From positions 1,674,001 to 1,738,000 of the forward strand of contig NZ_AP024702.1 in assembly GCF_037076345.1 (NCBI RefSeq): a DNA stretch of 64,000 bases. Direction: 5' to 3'. Below the pieces are notes generated by a model. It saw only the letters and a list, made by a program, of their open reading frames with translations, was not told where the DNA came from and did no database searches. Origin of the DNA: Haloferula helveola (GTDB lineage: Bacteria > Verrucomicrobiota > Verrucomicrobiia > Verrucomicrobiales > Akkermansiaceae). How positions within the stretch are numbered: position 1 is the first letter of the stretch; every line of letters starts with the position of its first letter. Shown piece after piece: positions 1-7,451 of this stretch. Made by a program: the position numbers and the translations under genes.

Positions 1-240
1 AAGTCCTACAAGCTCTGGTGCCACCAAGCGGCACGTGTGGTTTCACGACAGAGAGCGAAGGACTTGGCTGACTGGGTTAGCGAACACGAATCAGAGCCCA
101 TCAAGCAATGGCTGACGGTTGATGAGGGGAAGGAACTCCCTGAGTTCTGGGCACGTAACGAGGACATTTATGACCGGAGTGCGCGGACGCTTTATCGGTC
201 GTTTGTCGAGGCGAAGGAGATTGCCTTGGGTGATCGATAG
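1..240 (+). CDS. Hypothetical protein, 5' end outside window
   Basis: The reading frame is open from base 1 to a TAG at 238-240, so this is the C-terminal 79 residues of a gene that begins upstream; a GTG at 37 exists but need not be the start. The visible part is hydrophilic and probably helical, rich in Glu, Arg and Trp, with no signal peptide or membrane segment. I do not recognise the family. It ends about 330 bases before an orphan RHS tail and could belong to the same accessory block. Confidence 0.45.
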   Translation, partial: KSYKLWCHQAARVVSRQRAKDLADWVSEHESEPIKQWLTVDEGKELPEFWARNEDIYDRSARTLYRSFVEAKEIALGDR

Positions 241-569
241 TGCATCACGGCCCGCAGCATTTCTTGGACTTCCCGCCGCTGCCGCTGAGGCATGGTTCGT
301 TGCGGCCGACGCCGACCGGTGTCCTTCGGCGGGGTCTGTTCAACGGGGTCGGTCCTCGCCTTTAGCATTTGCGACGGGTTCCATGGTAGTATCGAGCAGG
401 CGGTTTGAGGCGGTGCGGGTGGGCGGAGTCCGTGGCGTCTTGCGCTCCAGTCGGCGGCGCGGCGGGTGGCATGGAATCCCCTTTCCGGTGAGGACGATCT
501 CCAGTTCGTCGGAGTGACTGCTTCGAATCCCCTTTCAAAACGACGATCATCCGGTCACTATAGTGCGTC
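241..569. other. Gap without a convincing gene
   Basis: No reading frame here looks like a real protein. A 12-base direct repeat (GAATCCCCTTTC) occurs at 474-485 and 525-536. The last bases approach the point where the RHS homology of the next gene begins; an in-frame TAG at 561-563 separates that tail from anything upstream, so the rest of an rhs gene is absent rather than merely frameshifted. Confidence 0.5.
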
Positions 570-1298
570 GTGGGTTCCTGCTCATCTGCTGCAATTTTTG
601 ACCAAGCGCTTCAAAACAGAAGCGCCTTCGCGCTCTTCTACTACGGCTTCCGGTACTACCACCCGGAACTCGGGAGGTGGATCTCGCGGGACCCCATCGA
701 AGAAGAGGGTGGCGTAAGCCTTTACGGATTCGTTGGAAATGACGGGCTTAACGGATGGGATCTATTGGGGCTGTTACTAGATGCGACCAATATCAAAGAT
801 GGGGAACCATGCTCTGAATGTTGCAAGACCTGCGAAATTGATGGCTCTAAACCGAAGATTGCAAACAACGGCACCAAGGGCCATTTGGTGAAGGCCAAGG
901 TAGTCAGACCAACCTTCAAGGATATTTGCTTATCCGATAAGTGCGAGGGGGAGTGTTGCGCGGCGACTTTCACTTGGTGGACCTGCTACTACAAGTTCTG
1001 CAAACAGAATACAGGGCAATATTTTGAGTTGACGGTGAAACCGGAGCGTGAAGCGGACGGCTGGAGAGCTGTTACTGTAATGGTTAAAGCTTGGCGTTAT
1101 TGTAAGTGCAACAGCGGCAAGTGGGAGTGCAAGAACAGCGAAGAAAAGCAAGAGAAGGAAGATTATCTTAGGAACAAATGGGGAGGCGAAAAGGTATATT
1201 ATGGAGAGTCAAACAGACTCAGTTTCATACTGGATGACGACAAACGCCCGGAAAGCGCCAATTGGATTCTGAGCACCAATAGGAATACAATACAATAA
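570..1298 (+). CDS. Orphan RHS tail A: RHS core end plus cysteine-rich C-terminal domain
   Basis: The 242-residue protein begins just inside an RHS repeat-associated core: residues 24-48 carry the hallmark YYGFRYY...[13 protein letters not shown], followed by [14 protein letters not shown]. The thousands of residues of a normal RHS shell are missing. The variable tail (about 68-242) has many cysteines, including C-x2-CC-x2-C and CEGECC groups, and no toxin family I can name. A GTG start is used because of an upstream in-frame TAG. The stop overlaps the next start as TAATG, indicating translational coupling to a candidate immunity gene. RHS tails are usually polymorphic toxins delivered by a shell; without the shell this copy is probably silent or a reservoir for recombination. 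Toxin activity is inference. Confidence 0.75.
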   Translation: MGSCSSAAIFDQALQNRSAFALFYYGFRYYHPELGRWISRDPIEEEGGVSLYGFVGNDGLNGWDLLGLLLDATNIKDGEPCSECCKTCEIDGSKPKIANNGTKGHLVKAKVVRPTFKDICLSDKCEGECCAATFTWWTCYYKFCKQNTGQYFELTVKPEREADGWRAVTVMVKAWRYCKCNSGKWECKNSEEKQEKEDYLRNKWGGEKVYYGESNRLSFILDDDKRPESANWILSTNRNTIQ

Positions 1299-1780
1299 TG
1301 AGATGTGCTTTTTCTATAGTGGTGGCGCTCGCTATGCCTTCGTGCGATAACCACAAAAGTGGTGCGGGAGAAGCGCTATCTGGGTCGGTCGAGGCTCATG
1401 ACGGCATCCAGCATGACCTGAAGATTCCAGAAAGTGGGGCGCAGAAAGACATTATTATCTCGAATTGGTATCTGGACCAATATAGAGCGTTCGACACCCT
1501 TAACAAGATCGAAGGAGTAAATTTGGAGTCTGGCACCAAAATAAGCGAATCCCCGGATAGCCTGCTCAACAAGCAGCTTACTTGCTTGAAGACGCTCGCG
1601 CCTGATGCTTTTGAATCAAGTCCGGTCATGAGCTGGTTCGAGGATCAGGAGTTGGTTGTTAAGGGGCTCTATTCCCAATTGGGAGTAGAACTGGAAATGA
1701 AGGATGCTGGATCCACGACTTTGAAATGGGCCGGTGATATAGTCGAGCTCCAGAAGCGCGCTCTTGAAGAGCTGAGATAA
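1298..1780 (+). CDS. Small putative lipoprotein, candidate immunity protein for RHS tail A
   Basis: This 160-residue protein starts with a short hydrophobic signal ending in a lipobox-like LAMPSC (Cys about 16), then a hydrophilic, mostly helical body. Its ATG overlaps the stop of RHS tail A by one base, the usual layout of a polymorphic-toxin and immunity pair. A lipid-anchored periplasmic location would fit protection against a toxin acting outside the cytoplasm. No family is recognised, and the immunity role rests on position only. The alternative is an unrelated passenger lipoprotein. Confidence 0.55.
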   Translation: MRCAFSIVVALAMPSCDNHKSGAGEALSGSVEAHDGIQHDLKIPESGAQKDIIISNWYLDQYRAFDTLNKIEGVNLESGTKISESPDSLLNKQLTCLKTLAPDAFESSPVMSWFEDQELVVKGLYSQLGVELEMKDAGSTTLKWAGDIVELQKRALEELR

Positions 1781-1794
1781 ATAGAAGCCGATGC

Positions 1795-1991
1795 AGGCTT
1801 CCCCTGTTCTGCGATATCTGCTCGACCGCGACGAGCCGATCATCATTCTCTATCCGGACCTTTGCCAAAGTGTAAGCTTCACCTCGCGTGGGACTGTAGG
1901 CTTCCCCTGTTCTGAGGCCACGGGAAATGGGAGAGTACCGCTCGGCAGTCACCGATCCGATTCCTCTCATTTCAATTTGTCCCACGCGAGG
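1795..1991. repeat. 17-bp direct repeat and 13-bp inverted repeat between RHS tails
   Basis: AGGCTTCCCCTGTTCTG occurs at 1795-1811 and 1898-1914. A perfect inverted repeat pairs CCTCGCGTGGGAC (1882-1894) with GTCCCACGCGAGG (1979-1991). The segment lies between plus-strand tail A and minus-strand tail B. It could be a rearrangement junction or a remnant of a recombination site; no complete mobile element is visible. Confidence 0.5.
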
Positions 1992-2029
1992 GGAGACTTA
2001 AACAGGAGCTTGCAGGAATCCTTTGATGG

Positions 2030-2440
2030 CTACGGTCGCTTTGGCCTCCTGAGGCGGACCGTCTTCTGCGATTCGTCAATGTCGCACTTGATGCCTATCA
2101 CTTCACACTCCGAGACAAGCAATCCCACTTGACCTCCAAAACCGTGTGTGCGGGGAGAATGCCATTCAACCAAACTTGAATCGACCACAAGCTTCCACCC
2201 CTCACTTTTCTCAAGGGCAGATTTAACCCGGTCAGAAAAAACATCTATTGATTGACCTTTGCTGATTGAGACCCAACCAAGTTGGGAATCCAAGCCTGAC
2301 GGCTGTTGGCGGGCCGATCTGTCAACCACCAAGGATGACAACGACCATGATGCGAGACCTGCAAGCAATAGATATGCAACGAATCCGATCGAGGTGCGAG
2401 TTCGTATCCGAGCTCCTTGGGACGAGTTACTCGCACTCAC
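2030..2440 (-). CDS. Small membrane-anchored protein, candidate immunity protein for RHS tail B
   Basis: The 136-residue protein has one transmembrane segment near the N-terminus (about 18-38) and then a soluble domain of about 95 residues with two cysteines. Its start lies 14 bases inside the 3' end of RHS tail B, so the two genes are translationally coupled. No family is recognised. As with the other two tails, the overlap with the RHS fragment is the reason to suggest immunity; an inner-membrane protein with a periplasmic domain is a common immunity form. Function is otherwise unknown. Confidence 0.55.
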   Translation of the reverse strand: MSASNSSQGARIRTRTSIGFVAYLLLAGLASWSLSSLVVDRSARQQPSGLDSQLGWVSISKGQSIDVFSDRVKSALEKSEGWKLVVDSSLVEWHSPRTHGFGGQVGLLVSECEVIGIKCDIDESQKTVRLRRPKRP

Positions 2441-3065
2441 AGCAAACTTTGATAACCGAAGCTTTTCTTACGGAATTGCGCTCGAATCCAATGTTCTTGC
2501 TCTCGATTGTCAGTAAGACGGAGGTCCCGTCATTCGCCAACCTTACGCGCTGAGAACCAATTGATGGGGCCTTGACTAACGCAACCTCCGTGACCCACCA
2601 CCCCTCTTCACATGGCGAGTTCCAAACGGCTGTGATCGCACTCCCAAGGGCTTCCTCTTCGCCATTGATAAGCTTGTCGAGCTGATGCACCGCCACATCC
2701 GCCTGAGTAAAGTTATCGAGCCCGTCCGCCTCAATTGGGCCAACTACTTTCCTATTCTCTCCGCTACAGTCCTCCAGTTCACGGTCGAGTTGGTGCGGAT
2801 TTTCGAGTTGAGGCGGCACTCGCTCACCACCTGGAGTCAGGCCACCTCCATTAACGGGCACTTGACCGAAGACGTCCAAAAGATTGACTCCGTCATTATG
2901 GACAAAACCGTAGAGGTTCACCCCACCAGCTTCGTTAATCGGATCCCGTGACGCCCACCGTCCGAGTTCGGGGTGGTAGTACCGGAAGCCGTAGTAGGAT
3001 AGCTTGAGGGCGCCTCTGCCTTGAAGCGCTTCGTGAAAGAATCGAGTATTGAAGCAGAGACCCAC
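2427..3065 (-). CDS. Orphan RHS tail B: RHS core end plus unknown C-terminal domain
   Basis: This 212-residue fragment begins, like tail A, with Val-Gly and the core YYGFRYY...[13 protein letters not shown] (24-48), then [17 protein letters not shown]. The variable tail (about 68-212) matches no toxin family I know. The DNA around the start is clearly homologous to tail A, both frames opening with GTGGGT and sharing GAAGCGCTTCAA or a near match. That shows a common recombination boundary just upstream of the core. It lacks the RHS shell and is followed, with a 14-base overlap, by a small membrane protein. Confidence 0.72.
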   Translation of the reverse strand: MGLCFNTRFFHEALQGRGALKLSYYGFRYYHPELGRWASRDPINEAGGVNLYGFVHNDGVNLLDVFGQVPVNGGGLTPGGERVPPQLENPHQLDRELEDCSGENRKVVGPIEADGLDNFTQADVAVHQLDKLINGEEEALGSAITAVWNSPCEEGWWVTEVALVKAPSIGSQRVRLANDGTSVLLTIESKNIGFERNSVRKASVIKVCCECE

Positions 3066-3103
3066 GATCCGCGATTGTGACTAAGTGATGCGGTTAGTTC
3101 CAA

Positions 3104-3580
3104 CTACTTTACATCGGGGTTTTCTCGATTCGTCCCCAACGCCGCCGTGCTAAGTCCCCGTATTAACAACTCCCGGAATCTGCTCTGGAGTGCTTGATCA
3201 TTGATCTCATGCAGGCCGGCTGTCAGCAAAGCGCCGGTTTTGCTGAAGAATACGGAGGCTTTACTGCCATCGCTTTTTGCGTAGGTCCCAACTCCGAAAA
3301 TTTGGTTCGCGACTGGAGAGTCGGGGCGAACTCCGTCAACAGATCGCTGAACGTCTTCCTCATGATCCTCTCGAATCCATTGAGAGATTCGAATAAGAAG
3401 CTGTAAATCTTCTTCGCTGAGTGACATGGTAACCACGCTATTCTTCGGAGAAATCGGAGCGCCTTCCTTGTCACGGAATTGAATTTCAAAAGCGTTTGGG
3501 GCATCTTGACCTCTTGCCAAAGATGAACCAATCAAGATAAAAAGGGCGACAAGAACCCTAAGGGATTTTCGAGCATTCAT
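3104..3580 (-). CDS. Small secreted protein, candidate immunity protein for RHS tail C
   Basis: The 158-residue protein has a clear signal peptide (about 1-24, ending in SLARGQ) and a mature part of about 134 residues without recognised motifs. Its start lies 23 bases inside the end of RHS tail C. If tail C encodes a metallopeptidase-like toxin, a periplasmic partner would be a plausible inhibitor. This is inferred from position and export only. Confidence 0.55.
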   Translation of the reverse strand: MNARKSLRVLVALFILIGSSLARGQDAPNAFEIQFRDKEGAPISPKNSVVTMSLSEEDLQLLIRISQWIREDHEEDVQRSVDGVRPDSPVANQIFGVGTYAKSDGSKASVFFSKTGALLTAGLHEINDQALQSRFRELLIRGLSTAALGTNRENPDVK

Positions 3581-4442
3581 TGAACAACGCTTTTGCTTTG
3601 GCGATCGCTGCGTCCATACCCGCTATTGGGTCCCCACTAGTCAGGCATGACTTCCTGCACGAGAGAGCGGATTCTGTGGCAATAGCTGATTCTCCTAACG
3701 CTCTTGGCGCCCCTGCTTTCGCTTGGATTTCGTTGCAAAGGCAACGCTCGCAACGACCAGACTGCGCGTGAGTTTTGATTTTTCCGCAGTGCTGAAGTGC
3801 GTGAAACAACTCTTCATACAAGAAGCGAGTGAACTCCAGCTGATCGTCAGATCTGTTAGCACACATGCGAATCTCGCGTGTATTCCTGTCATAAAAGCCC
3901 CGACTGTCCGCCTTAGCCCGAGGATCGGAGTCGCAGCAGATACACCTAAGGTTTAACTCGCACTCAGAATCAAACTGCTTGTGCAAGATAGCAAGCTTCT
4001 CTTGCTTCAGTGCGGCCGCTATCTGCTCCTGACAATCACTGATGGCCTGATCCCAAAAGACATCAGCGTTGGGTTCGTAGGTTCCATCCGGCATGATGTT
4101 GCCAATTGGAGTCGGTACGGGGACTTCAGAATTGGGCAGGGGAGGGAAAACCCACAGCCCGAAAGCATCAACTTGATTGGACGGAGCGTTCTCTGAAAAG
4201 CGATAAAGACTCATTCCGCCCTCTTCCCCGATGGAATCCCGCGAGGCCCACCTTCCGAGATCCGGTTGGTAGTATCGGTAGCCGTATTCATTGAATACGG
4301 TTCCCGGTTCCGTTTCGGCCGGATTCCTGAGCTTTGTCGCCGAGCCTTTCTTAAAGAAACCCACGGAATCCCTATACCTGCGCTCAGCCCTTGGGGGAAG
4401 CCAGAAGCAGCTGGCGTCACTGGAGGAATCGGTTTCGCTCAC
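3558..4442 (-). CDS. Orphan RHS tail C with ATP23-like metallopeptidase-type domain (altered zinc motif)
   Basis: The 294-residue protein has the RHS core YGYRYYQPDLGRW.SRDSIGEEGG at about 53-76. Its tail carries C-x-CC around 167-170, an RMCANRS segment, then LYEELFHALQHC (208-219) and a later CERCLCNEIQAKA (231-243). This order of conserved Cys, H-x-x-x-H-A, C and downstream acidic helix resembles the M76/ATP23-like metallopeptidase tails seen on some RHS proteins. The expected HExxH reads EELFH, so the first zinc-ligand His is Glu210 (codon GAA). The domain may be inactive or use another ligand. It is followed by a small exported protein overlapping by 23 bases. A tyrosine recombinase gene diverges from its start. 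Confidence 0.7.
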   Translation of the reverse strand: MSETDSSSDASCFWLPPRAERRYRDSVGFFKKGSATKLRNPAETEPGTVFNEYGYRYYQPDLGRWASRDSIGEEGGMSLYRFSENAPSNQVDAFGLWVFPPLPNSEVPVPTPIGNIMPDGTYEPNADVFWDQAISDCQEQIAAALKQEKLAILHKQFDSECELNLRCICCDSDPRAKADSRGFYDRNTREIRMCANRSDDQLEFTRFLYEELFHALQHCGKIKTHAQSGRCERCLCNEIQAKAGAPRALGESAIATESALSCRKSCLTSGDPIAGMDAAIAKAKALFNECSKIP

Positions 4443-4487
4443 CCCGATCCGCGGCTATGTTGACGATCCACTAGAACGGAGCTTGCG

Positions 4488-5504
4488 ATGAAACAGGATG
4501 CACGCGGAATCGAACGGGCCCGGCGGATGCGGGCCTGGCGGGACAAACCGGGTGGCGCACGGGCCAACCCCCACCCGGAGCTTGAAACTCCGCTTGGGGT
4601 TTTAGTCTGTGACTGGCTTGACGAACAACGGGAGCGGGGTCTGCGACCCAGCAGCATCGCCAGCAGGCGGATTCTTCTCCGAGGGTTTCTCCACTGGTGT
4701 GGCGAGCAAGGAGTCACCCGGCCGGAGTGGCTGTCACGCGGGCTGTGCCGGGACTGGCTGAAATCGCTTGAGGAACACCGGACCGCCATGGGCACACCCT
4801 ACCGGGACTCGACGAAGGAGGGCATGATCCGTGCCGTGAATACCTTTTGCAAGTATCTGGAGGAAAAGCGGCGGATCGATTCAAACCCCCTCGCCGGCGT
4901 CAAGGCCCGCCGAGTCCGGGGCCGAAAGCTGCCCAAGGTCCTGGACGAAGACCAGGTGGCCGCGATCCTGGACGCACCCGACACCGGCGATCCGCTCGGC
5001 ATCCGGGACCGATCGATGCTTGAAACCGTCTATGGGGCGGGGCTGAGGCGGCAGGAGCTGGTCGGCCTGGACCTCGACGACGTCCTGAGAGGAGGCGAAG
5101 TGCTCATGGTGCGGCGGACCAAGGGCGGCCGGGAACGGATCGTGCCGCTCGGACGGATGGCCCGAGATTGGCTTTTCCGGTATCTGACGAGGGTTCGGCC
5201 GCTGCTGCAGGTGCCAGGTGTCGAGTCCGACGGGCTTTACCTGACCGGCTACGGCCGGCGTTTCTCCGCCGGCTCATGGGGCCACTTGGTCAAGAAACAC
5301 ATGAGGGCCGCCGGAATCACCTGTTGGGGCGGCCCCCACCTACTGCGGCACGCCTGCGCGACGCACATGCTTGAACACGGTGCGGACCTGAGAACAATCC
5401 AGACCCTGCTCGGCCATACGCGGATCGACACCACCGAGATCTACACCCACGTAAATCTCGAGCGGGTGTGTGCGGTCCATCACCGATCGCACCCGCGGGG
5501 CTGA
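4488..5504 (+). CDS. Tyrosine recombinase / integrase, XerD-like
   Basis: The 338-residue protein has an N-terminal SAM-like core-binding domain (about 35-130) and a C-terminal phage-integrase catalytic domain (about 150-330). The catalytic set is present: Arg187 in GLRRQEL, Lys212, HLLRH at 284-288 with Arg287, His310 in LLGH, and the nucleophile Tyr319 in TEIYTHV. Length and layout match Xer-like recombinases. It lies 45 bases from the start of RHS tail C, divergently transcribed, at the edge between the accessory RHS block and the housekeeping gene bioD. That suggests involvement in building or moving the block. No terminal inverted repeats were found, so the mobile unit is undefined. Confidence 0.9.
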   Translation: MKQDARGIERARRMRAWRDKPGGARANPHPELETPLGVLVCDWLDEQRERGLRPSSIASRRILLRGFLHWCGEQGVTRPEWLSRGLCRDWLKSLEEHRTAMGTPYRDSTKEGMIRAVNTFCKYLEEKRRIDSNPLAGVKARRVRGRKLPKVLDEDQVAAILDAPDTGDPLGIRDRSMLETVYGAGLRRQELVGLDLDDVLRGGEVLMVRRTKGGRERIVPLGRMARDWLFRYLTRVRPLLQVPGVESDGLYLTGYGRRFSAGSWGHLVKKHMRAAGITCWGGPHLLRHACATHMLEHGADLRTIQTLLGHTRIDTTEIYTHVNLERVCAVHHRSHPRG

Positions 5505-5559
5505 CCCAGGTTTCCGCGGCCCTTCGCCCCGCCGGTGAGTCGAAGGTCGCGCCGCTCCC

Positions 5560-6183
5560 TCAAAGGAACGGCTCCACATCGACGAAGTCCTGCCCGTGGA
5601 TGATCTCGGCGATGATCGGGGCGCCGGTGAGCTTTTCGATCACGCCCTTGTTGGTGATCGCCGCGGTGTCCTGTTCTTCCTGGAGGTTGTTGATGACAAG
5701 TCCGGCCACCTCGAGGTCGCTGGCACGGATGTCCTCGACCGTCAGGATGGTGTGGTTGAGAGCGCCGAGCCGGTTTCCCACCACCACGATCACGGGCAAG
5801 GCGAGATCGGTCGCGAGATCGGCCATGTCGTAGCCTTCGACGAGCGGAACGCGCCAGCCGCCGGCCCCTTCGACGACCACCTTCTGGTGTTCCTTCTCAA
5901 GCAACTTGAAGGACGCCACCAACGAACTCGGGTTGATCTCCATGTTCGAAAGCATCGCCGCGACCTGAGGCGCGACCGGGGCCTGCAGGTGGACCGGGTT
6001 CACCGTGTCGATGTCGAGCCCGGCCGACGCTTCCGAAAGCGCCACCGCATCATCGCGATCGCCACAGCAGACCGGCTTGTAGCCGACCGCATCGACCCGC
6101 GCCTCGCGCAACGCGCGGATGAGCAGGGAGCTGAAATACGTTTTGCCGACTCCGGTGTCGGTCCCCGTCACGAACCAACTCAC
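5560..6183 (-). CDS. bioD: Dethiobiotin synthetase
   Basis: BioD makes dethiobiotin from 7,8-diaminopelargonate, CO2 and ATP, the penultimate step of biotin synthesis in the cytoplasm. The 207-residue protein has the P-loop GTDTGVGKT at 7-15, YKPV at 35-38 and the conserved EGAGGWRVPL at 104-113, and is of normal family length. Its ATG overlaps the stop of the small membrane protein upstream by four bases, so it is the last gene of an operon with cdaA. No other bio gene is in the window, and pairing with c-di-AMP synthesis appears to be only a local gene order. Confidence 0.95.
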   Translation of the reverse strand: MSWFVTGTDTGVGKTYFSSLLIRALREARVDAVGYKPVCCGDRDDAVALSEASAGLDIDTVNPVHLQAPVAPQVAAMLSNMEINPSSLVASFKLLEKEHQKVVVEGAGGWRVPLVEGYDMADLATDLALPVIVVVGNRLGALNHTILTVEDIRASDLEVAGLVINNLQEEQDTAAITNKGVIEKLTGAPIIAEIIHGQDFVDVEPFL

Positions 6184-6362
6184 GGGTTCTCCTCCTCCAA
6201 GGCACGGATTTCCTCCTCGGACAACGGTGTCGCGCGGGGCGGATCCTCAACCTCCCACATGCCGTTGCTCTCGAGATACTTATAGATCAGCATCCAGATC
6301 ACCGTCGCCACGACCAGCGACATCATCTTCGGCCCCCAGTTCCTCCGAAACGCCTTTCTCAT
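6180..6362 (-). CDS. Short membrane protein resembling the N-terminus of CdaR/YbbR
   Basis: The 60-residue protein consists of a basic RRNWGPK start, a single transmembrane helix (about 13-31) and a short acidic tail. The RNWG-x-K plus hydrophobic helix resembles the membrane anchor that begins CdaR (YbbR) proteins, the regulators of diadenylate cyclase CdaA. The extracytoplasmic YbbR repeats are absent. It starts 83 bases inside the end of cdaA and overlaps bioD by four bases. It may be a minimal CdaA partner; homology over so short a stretch is tentative. Confidence 0.55.
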   Translation of the reverse strand: MRKAFRRNWGPKMMSLVVATVIWMLIYKYLESNGMWEVEDPPRATPLSEEEIRALEEENP

Positions 6363-7134
6363 CGGTATTCGTCTTGCTCAGGAAGATGTCGGCCATCTTC
6401 TCCTTGAATTCATCTTCGGTTAGATTGCGGTGGATCGCGCCTTCCGCGCAGATCGAGATCGCCCCGGTCTCCTCGCTGACCACCACGCACACCGAGTCGG
6501 TTTCCTCGGTAAGTCCGATCGCCGCCCGGTGGCGCAAACCCATCGAACGGTCGCTGAGTTCCCGCTGACTCACCGGCAGCACGCACCCGGCGGCCTGGAT
6601 CTTCTCGTCGGCCAGCAGCATCGCGCCATCATGCAGCGGCGACTTGGGAAAGAAGATCGCCATCGCGAGCTCGGGCGAGAAATCGGCATTGAGCGTCACG
6701 CCCGTTTCCTGCTGCCCCTTCAGCGAGATGTTCCGCTCGATCGCAAACAGCGCGCCGATCCGCTTCTTCGACAGCATCACCACGGCCTCGTCGAGGCTTT
6801 CGAGGAAGACGATCTGGCGGCGGTCGTTGCGCAGCAACCAGTCGAGCCAGCGGCTGCTGCCGACCCGCGCCAGCGCGGTCCGGATTTCCGGTTGGAAAAT
6901 CACCGGCAACGCGACCAGCAGGACGAGTAGGCCGCGGGTCACGATCCAGGTGATGACCTGGAACTTGAAAAGCTGAAGCAAGGCTGTGAGCACGACCAGG
7001 ATCACCACCAGCCCGACCAGGATCCGCGCACCACGCGTCGCGCGGAAGGCACGGTAGATCTGGTAGATCCCGATGCTCAGAATCAGAATCTCGATCGCGT
7101 GTCTCCAGTGCTGGCGGATGAACTCCCAAACCAT
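6280..7134 (-). CDS. cdaA: Diadenylate cyclase, c-di-AMP synthase CdaA
   Basis: CdaA condenses two ATP into the second messenger cyclic di-AMP at the inner membrane. The 284-residue protein has three transmembrane helices (about 13-29, 37-56, 61-80) and a DisA_N cyclase domain (about 95-245). The catalytic LHDGA (167-171) and GLRHRA (199-204) are intact. The acidic C-terminal tail after about residue 250 overlaps the next small gene by 83 bases. It is first in an operon with a CdaR-like anchor and bioD. c-di-AMP usually controls osmolyte transport and envelope homeostasis; targets are not visible here. Confidence 0.94.
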   Translation of the reverse strand: MVWEFIRQHWRHAIEILILSIGIYQIYRAFRATRGARILVGLVVILVVLTALLQLFKFQVITWIVTRGLLVLLVALPVIFQPEIRTALARVGSSRWLDWLLRNDRRQIVFLESLDEAVVMLSKKRIGALFAIERNISLKGQQETGVTLNADFSPELAMAIFFPKSPLHDGAMLLADEKIQAAGCVLPVSQRELSDRSMGLRHRAAIGLTEETDSVCVVVSEETGAISICAEGAIHRNLTEDEFKEKMADIFLSKTNTDEKGVSEELGAEDDVAGRGDGDLDADL

Positions 7135-7451
7135 CGTCAGCGGACCCTAAGGAACCGGCCGGTCGCTGTCACTCGCCGTTTCCGTGCGTCGGCAAAGGCG
7201 TTCCCCCCAAGCACCGGGTGAATCGAAGCGCCACCTCGATTCGGAATGTTGAACCAGGAATGGACACGAATCCACGCGGATGGCTCGTGGATCGACGATG
7301 CACCCCATGATTCGGGTCCATTGGCGATCCTTCGCGGTTTCCAATTCCTGTGGTCGGAGCACCGGGCCCGGATGGCGGGGCGTCGTTGACGATTTGCCGT
7401 AATTCCGGTAGACCCAAGACGTCCCGCACTTCGACTCGGTCGACGCCCCCG
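7135..7451. other. Divergent intergenic region between cdaA and the zinc-ribbon gene
   Basis: About 317 bases without a gene. They contain a stretch of the GGACACGAATCCACGCGGAT kind, similar to dispersed repeats of this type of genome, and the promoter candidate listed separately. No RNA gene was recognised. Confidence 0.4.
7386..7414 (+). promoter_or_regulatory. Candidate sigma-70-type promoter for the zinc-ribbon membrane protein
   Basis: TTGACG (7386-7391), a 17-base spacer and TAGACC (7409-7414), ending 37 bases before the chosen ATG at 7452. The TAG-type -10 matches other promoter candidates in this window. Confidence 0.5.

Noticed and set aside
119-517. 132-codon frame overlapping the first partial gene
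   Set aside because: Arg/Ser-rich out-of-frame translation without domain signals.
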